17,796 nucleotides of DNA, taken from positions 1 to 17,796 of the forward strand of contig CAZRIZ010000018.1 in NCBI GenBank assembly GCA_964600285.1. Reading direction: 5' to 3'. The position numbers were made by a program, and so were the translations under genes. This DNA comes from CAZRIZ01 sp964600285 (GTDB lineage: Bacteria; Patescibacteriota; Saccharimonadia; Saccharimonadales; Saccharimonadaceae). Below the pieces are notes generated by a model. It was not told where the DNA came from, did no database searches, and worked only from the letters and a program-made list of their open reading frames with translations. Positions 13,603 to 17,796 of this stretch are shown one piece after another. Position 1 is the first letter of the stretch, and each line of letters begins with the position of its first letter.

Positions 13603-16593
13603 ATGTCAGAAGGAACAAAAGAAATACATTTTGAAGAGCATATTGTAAAGTACCTTACGAAATATGCACAGCCCGAATTTCCTGAATATTCGGAGAAGGA
13701 GCCTTCGTGTTACGACAAGGATTTATGCCTTATTCCGGAAGATGTAATAGATTTCATAAAGGATACTCAACCTGAAAAATATGAAGCCTTAACAAATCAA
13801 TATGGCAATTCTACGGATAGTAAAATATTAGAGCGTGTTGCTGAAAATCTCAATAAATATAAAACATTGCATGTTTTCCGTGAGAAAGTTAAAGACCGTG
13901 GCCAAACGCTTGATTTAATTTATTTCAAACCCGTTCATAGCAAAACTCCTGAACATAGCGAGTGGTATAAGAAAAATCGTTTAACCATTGTCCGCCAGCT
14001 CAAATATTCCAAAAAAAATCAAAATGCAATTGACATAGTTTTGTTCATTAATGGTATTCCGGTTATCACAATTGAGTTAAAAAATGCTTTGACTGGTCAG
14101 TATTTGCACCATGCAATAAAACAATATATCGAAGACAGAGACCCAAAGGAAAGGCTTTTTGAATTTAAACGTTGCCTTGTCCATTTTGCAGTAAGTACCG
14201 AAAAAGTGAGCATGTGTACCGAACTAAAAGGGAAAAGCACATTCTTTTTACCTTTTAATAAAGCACTTATTAATACACAGGTTGATGATTATGCAACAGC
14301 ATATTTATGGCATGATGTTTTGCGTAAAGATTCTATAATAGACCTGATACAGAATTACATCAATATACAAGAAACCGAAGAAAATTATTGGGATAACAAA
14401 AGCAAATCACTGCGTAAAGACAAAAAAATAAGGCTCATTTTTCCCCGCTACCATCAACGACGAGCAGTACAAAATCTATTAGAAGCTGTTAAAACAGATG
14501 GTGTTGGTCAAAAATATCTGATACAACATTCGGCTGGTTCCGGTAAGTCAAATACTATTTCTTGGCTTGCTCATCGGTTATCGGATTTTTTCAGAAATCC
14601 CGATGACGATAGAGCTTTATTTAATAGTGTAATAGTAGTAACTGACCGAAGAGTATTAAACAGACAAATTCAGGATAATATCCGTCAGTTTGAGCAAACA
14701 CCAGGCGTTGTTGAATATATTGATGAAAGTAAAACATCACAGGAATTAAAAGCAGCAATAGAACAAGGTAAGAGAGTCATCGTAACAACTCTTCAAAAGT
14801 TCCCGATTATTTCAGAAACTATCGCTCAAAATAAAGATAAAACCTATGCAGTAATTATAGATGAAGCACATAGTTCTCAATCCGGTGAAGCTGCTCGACA
14901 TCTTAGAAAAGCATTATCACTTGAGGAGGCTGAAAATGCTGATAAAGTAGACAAAGAACTTGATGAACTTATTGAGGAAGAAATCAAACGAAAGGGAGAC
15001 CAGACGAATATTTCATTCTTTGCTTTTACGGCAACGCCAAAATCTAAGACAATCGAATTGTTTGGTACTATTAGAAATGGCAAGAAAGAAGCTTTCGATT
15101 TGTACACTATGGAACAAGCTATTAAAGAAGGCTTTATTCTTGATGTTCTTAAGAATTATATGAGCTGGAAACGTTACTATAAGCTCATTAAACGGTCGGA
15201 AATAGATGATAAAGAGTATGAAAAAAAGAAAACAGTTCGGCTCTTGTCATCTTATGTCGATTTACAAGACCATGCTATAGAAAAAAAGGCTCGTGTAATG
15301 ATTGAACATTTTGTTGCCCAAACACAAAATGAAATTCAGGGGAAAGCCAGAGCCATGTTAGTTACACGTTCTCGTTTACATGCTGTTAGGTTTAAGCGCA
15401 AATTTGATGATATATTGCGTGAAATGAAATTGCCTTATGGTGCCCTCGTTGCTTTTAGTGGTACAGTTACTGATGCAGAAACTGGTCAGGATTACACAAA
15501 AGAGAATATGAATAATTTAGGTGGAAAAATTGAAATTCCTGATGCCTTTAAGTTACCCCAATTCAGATTTCTAATTGTTGCAAATATGTATCAAACCGGG
15601 TTTGATGAGCCTTTATTGCATACTATGTTTGTAGATAAAAAATTAGGAGGAACCAGTACTGTGCAAACATTAAGTCGTTTAAACAGGACTGCACCGGGCA
15701 AAGATACCACTATGGTTCTTGACTTTGTAAACGACCCGGAACAAGTTCAAACTGATTTTCAGGAGTATTATGGTAGTAATTACATGGAACTTGACGACCA
15801 AACAGACCCCAATAGTCTCTATGACGTTCTACAAAAAATTGAATTTCACAACATCATATATAAAAATGACATAGAGGCTTATGCAAAGATATTCTTCACA
15901 AAAGGCGACCATAAAGAAAAACTACAACCAATCTTAAACGAAGTTGTAAATCGTTTTGAATCTAAATTGGATGATGATGCTAAAGTTTCATTAAAGGCAT
16001 CTATTAAAAGCTACGTTCGATTATATAGGTTCTTATCTCAAATAATCACATTTACTGATGTGCAACTCGAAAAGTATTATGTTTTTCTTTCTGATTTATT
16101 TAAAAAGCTTCCATCCAATCCAAATCCAATGCCTATAGAGGTTTTAGAGGAAATAAATTTAGATAGTTACAAACTACAACATCAATTTACCACCGACCTT
16201 CAATTGCAAAGCCAGGATACAGCTATGCAAGGTATGACTCCGGGAGGTGATGCTTCGGCTGAATCTGAAGAAATTGAATGGTTAACTAAAATTATTAAAG
16301 TGCTTAACGATACCTATGGTTTAGAATTAAAAGATGAGGATAAGGTTGAGTTTGAAAGGATGCGTAAAAACATCTATTCCAATGAAGAATTGATGAGTTT
16401 CTTTAATTCTAAAAATAGTAAAGACAACATTCAGGATAAATTTAATGAGGAAATAGATAATGAACTATTAAACTTCATTAATACAAAACTTGAATTCTAT
16501 AATAAACTTACGGAAGACCGTGTAAACTATATGTTTAAACGACTTTGGTTTAATGATTTGTACGACCAGAAAGTAAGAGGCTTGGTAGGTTAA
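13603..16593 (+). CDS. hsdR: Type I restriction endonuclease subunit HsdR, 996 aa
   Basis: This is the ATP-dependent translocating and cleaving subunit of the type I system. The N-terminal nuclease has D144 and IELK (E158, K160), the PD-(D/E)XK set of HsdR. The superfamily 2 motor follows: Walker A HSAGSGKSN with K315, DEAH at 420-423, FTATP of motif III near 475, then the second RecA domain with NMYQTGFDEP and TVQTLSRLNRTAPG (motifs V and VI). The C-terminal 250 residues are helical and bind the methylase core. Length is typical. It acts with HsdM2-HsdS: it translocates DNA from unmethylated sites and cuts at a distance. Every key residue is present, so restriction should be functional. A short 13-base gap follows rmuC. 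No frameshift or internal stop is seen. Confidence 0.96.
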   Translation: MSEGTKEIHFEEHIVKYLTKYAQPEFPEYSEKEPSCYDKDLCLIPEDVIDFIKDTQPEKYEALTNQYGNSTDSKILERVAENLNKYKTLHVFREKVKDRGQTLDLIYFKPVHSKTPEHSEWYKKNRLTIVRQLKYSKKNQNAIDIVLFINGIPVITIELKNALTGQYLHHAIKQYIEDRDPKERLFEFKRCLVHFAVSTEKVSMCTELKGKSTFFLPFNKALINTQVDDYATAYLWHDVLRKDSIIDLIQNYINIQETEENYWDNKSKSLRKDKKIRLIFPRYHQRRAVQNLLEAVKTDGVGQKYLIQHSAGSGKSNTISWLAHRLSDFFRNPDDDRALFNSVIVVTDRRVLNRQIQDNIRQFEQTPGVVEYIDESKTSQELKAAIEQGKRVIVTTLQKFPIISETIAQNKDKTYAVIIDEAHSSQSGEAARHLRKALSLEEAENADKVDKELDELIEEEIKRKGDQTNISFFAFTATPKSKTIELFGTIRNGKKEAFDLYTMEQAIKEGFILDVLKNYMSWKRYYKLIKRSEIDDKEYEKKKTVRLLSSYVDLQDHAIEKKARVMIEHFVAQTQNEIQGKARAMLVTRSRLHAVRFKRKFDDILREMKLPYGALVAFSGTVTDAETGQDYTKENMNNLGGKIEIPDAFKLPQFRFLIVANMYQTGFDEPLLHTMFVDKKLGGTSTVQTLSRLNRTAPGKDTTMVLDFVNDPEQVQTDFQEYYGSNYMELDDQTDPNSLYDVLQKIEFHNIIYKNDIEAYAKIFFTKGDHKEKLQPILNEVVNRFESKLDDDAKVSLKASIKSYVRLYRFLSQIITFTDVQLEKYYVFLSDLFKKLPSNPNPMPIEVLEEINLDSYKLQHQFTTDLQLQSQDTAMQGMTPGGDASAESEEIEWLTKIIKVLNDTYGLELKDEDKVEFERMRKNIYSNEELMSFFNSKNSKDNIQDKFNEEIDNELLNFINTKLEFYNKLTEDRVNYMFKRLWFNDLYDQKVRGLVG

Positions 16594-16633
16594 TTTAGTA
16601 TTAAATGTAAATAATATCTTAAATAGCATTTTA

Positions 16634-17632
16634 ATGAATACTGGCGAAATAATTATATATCAAAGCACCGAAGGCAGCATTAAAATTGATGTTCGCTTGG
16701 AAGATGAAACCGTTTGGCTTTCACAGGCTCAAATGGGAATGCTTTTCAATAAGGATAAACGTACTATATCCGAGCATATTAGCAATATTTTCAAAGAAGG
16801 CGAACTGAACGAAAGTTCAGTTGTCCGGAATTTCCGGACAACTGCAAACGATGGTAAAACCTACGATGTAAACCATTACAACCTCGATGTTATTATTTCG
16901 GTTGGCTACCGGGTAAAGTCGCAACAAGGTACACAGTTCCGTATTTGGGCTACCCAAAGGCTTAAAGAATATATTGTAAAAGGCTTTGCATTGAACGATG
17001 AGCGTTTCAAATCGGGCAATTCAATGAATTACTTTACCGAACTTCAGGAACGCATCAGAGAGATACGAATTTCCGAACGTTTCTTCTACCAAAAAATAAA
17101 AGACATCTACAAAACCAGTATTGATTACGATGCCAACGACGAAAAAACCATTACATTCTTTAAAGTAGTACAAAACAAACTGCTTTGGGCTATTAGTCAG
17201 CAAACAGCAGCCGAATTGGTGTACAGGCGTGTCGATGCAACTTTGCCTTTACTTGGAATGCAATCGTATGACAAAAAAAGTGCTGTAAGCATTAAGAAAG
17301 CTGATGTAAGCGTAGCCAAAAATTACCTGAACGAAGACGAAATAAAGCTTTTAGGGCTTTTGGTAGAACAATACCTTGCTTTTGCCGAAACCATGGCACA
17401 ACAGCAAACCCCCATGTATATGAAAGATTGGATTGAACGCCTCGATTCAATTCTGCAATTAAACGGCAGGGAACTACTCGCACACGCTGGCACAATAAGC
17501 CATCAAATGGCATTAAACAAGTCGGGTGTAGAGTACGAAAAATACAAGGAAGAACAGAAGAAACTTTCCAAAGAAGCAAGTTTGAAAGAGATTGAGGAGG
17601 ATATTAATAAATTGAAAAAATTAAAACCCTAA
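16634..17632 (+). CDS. RhuM-family protein, 332 aa
   Basis: This is a RhuM-family protein, named from Salmonella pathogenicity island 3; the biochemical function is unknown. Residues about 25-60 look like a DNA-binding helix-turn-helix (VWLSQAQMGMLFNKDKRTIS). The family signature continues with YNLDVIISVGYRVKSQQGTQFRIWATQRLKEYIVKGFALNDERF. A second helical domain spans about 150-300, and the tail is a charged coiled coil (EEIE-type heptads). Members are often found beside type I restriction genes and on islands. The gene is richer in G+C than its neighbours (25 of 60 in 17221-17280), suggesting a separate origin. It lies 40 bases after hsdR. A perfect 13-base inverted repeat lies inside it. 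The reading frame ends in an A-rich stretch, where a shift would extend it by about 24 codons. Confidence 0.9.
   Translation: MNTGEIIIYQSTEGSIKIDVRLEDETVWLSQAQMGMLFNKDKRTISEHISNIFKEGELNESSVVRNFRTTANDGKTYDVNHYNLDVIISVGYRVKSQQGTQFRIWATQRLKEYIVKGFALNDERFKSGNSMNYFTELQERIREIRISERFFYQKIKDIYKTSIDYDANDEKTITFFKVVQNKLLWAISQQTAAELVYRRVDATLPLLGMQSYDKKSAVSIKKADVSVAKNYLNEDEIKLLGLLVEQYLAFAETMAQQQTPMYMKDWIERLDSILQLNGRELLAHAGTISHQMALNKSGVEYEKYKEEQKKLSKEASLKEIEEDINKLKKLKP
16818..16844. repeat. Perfect 13-base inverted repeat inside rhuM
   Basis: CAGTTGTCCGGAA (16818-16830) and TTCCGGACAACTG (16832-16844) are exact reverse complements with a single T between them. They lie inside the coding sequence for residues 62-71 of the RhuM protein (SVVRNFRTTA). 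A repeat this long and perfect is unlikely by chance in DNA of this composition. It could be a protein-binding site, a cruciform-forming site or a codon-level constraint. Confidence 0.75.
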
Positions 17633-17687
17633 TAGAATACAAAACCGACATAGCAGAAATCAAGCAGTATGAACTAAACCCCTTTAT

Positions 17688-17796
17688 ATGAATCCAGAAT
17701 CTCTCTTTATTAACACATTAGCTTTCGAGTTCCCAACAGAGCCAAAAACTTTCTATTTCTCAAAAGAAGACAAAGAAGGTGTTTCACTTACAAAGT
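17688..17796 (+). CDS. N-terminal fragment of an unidentified gene, cut by the window end
   Basis: An open frame starts at the ATG at 17688 and runs to the window edge, giving 36 residues beginning MNPESLFINTLAFEFPTEP. It has no stop and reads like real protein with alternating strand-like stretches and charged turns. The start overlaps a TGA at 17689-17691 of another frame (ATGA), which would be typical coupling. That other frame is the shifted extension of rhuM. The opening is faintly like the N terminus of large beta-rich proteins such as prokaryotic Argonautes, but 36 residues cannot support such a call. Its place after the restriction genes makes another defence gene plausible. Confidence 0.5.
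   Translation, partial: MNPESLFINTLAFEFPTEPKTFYFSKEDKEGVSLTK

Noticed and set aside
17292..17579. A 95-codon open frame on the - strand
   Set aside because: It is wholly inside rhuM, with no recognisable domain and no leader; a mirror of the real gene.

Overview
The window looks like a Bacteroidota accessory island, probably cargo of an integrative or mobilisable element. The evidence is AT-rich DNA, A-rich leaders with almost no Shine-Dalgarno sequences, and a characteristic order: two small excisionase-type helix-turn-helix genes, a BT4734/VirE-N-type primase gene and a PriCT_2-DUF3987 helicase-like gene. All complete genes are on the + strand. No integrase, relaxase, tRNA, rRNA, CRISPR array or insertion sequence is visible, so the element's ends and recombinase probably lie outside the window.

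Layout. 26-1021 is an unrecognised 331-residue protein, followed by a terminator-like hairpin. 1022-1261 is a structured intergenic stretch with repeated ACTCCGTA units, a perfect palindrome and two inverted repeats. 1262-4659 is a four-gene operon with every junction overlapping: two HTH proteins, primase and helicase-like protein. It is the likely replication or maintenance module. 4785-8773 is a compact unit of an XRE regulator, a WYL regulator, an OLD/DUF3696-like AAA ATPase and an unfamiliar 352-residue protein with a C-terminal HDR motif. The ATPase and its partner overlap by one base. 8843-16593 is a complete type I restriction-modification operon in the order hsdM, hsdS, rmuC, hsdR, with RmuC inserted among the restriction genes. 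16634-17632 is a RhuM-family gene, and a further gene begins at 17688 and runs off the end.

How it may work together. HsdM and HsdS would methylate host DNA and HsdR would cleave unmodified invading DNA. RmuC, a predicted membrane-anchored nuclease-like protein, may act on the same DNA. The ATPase/HDR pair has the architecture of two-gene anti-phage systems (a DNA-sensing or nucleotide-sensing ATPase plus an effector) but matches no named system that I can recognise with confidence. It is the best candidate for a previously undescribed system. The XRE and WYL genes just upstream are the natural candidates to control it. A G7 tract at the centre of hsdS could make the restriction specificity phase-variable. 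These functional links are inferred from gene order and motifs only.
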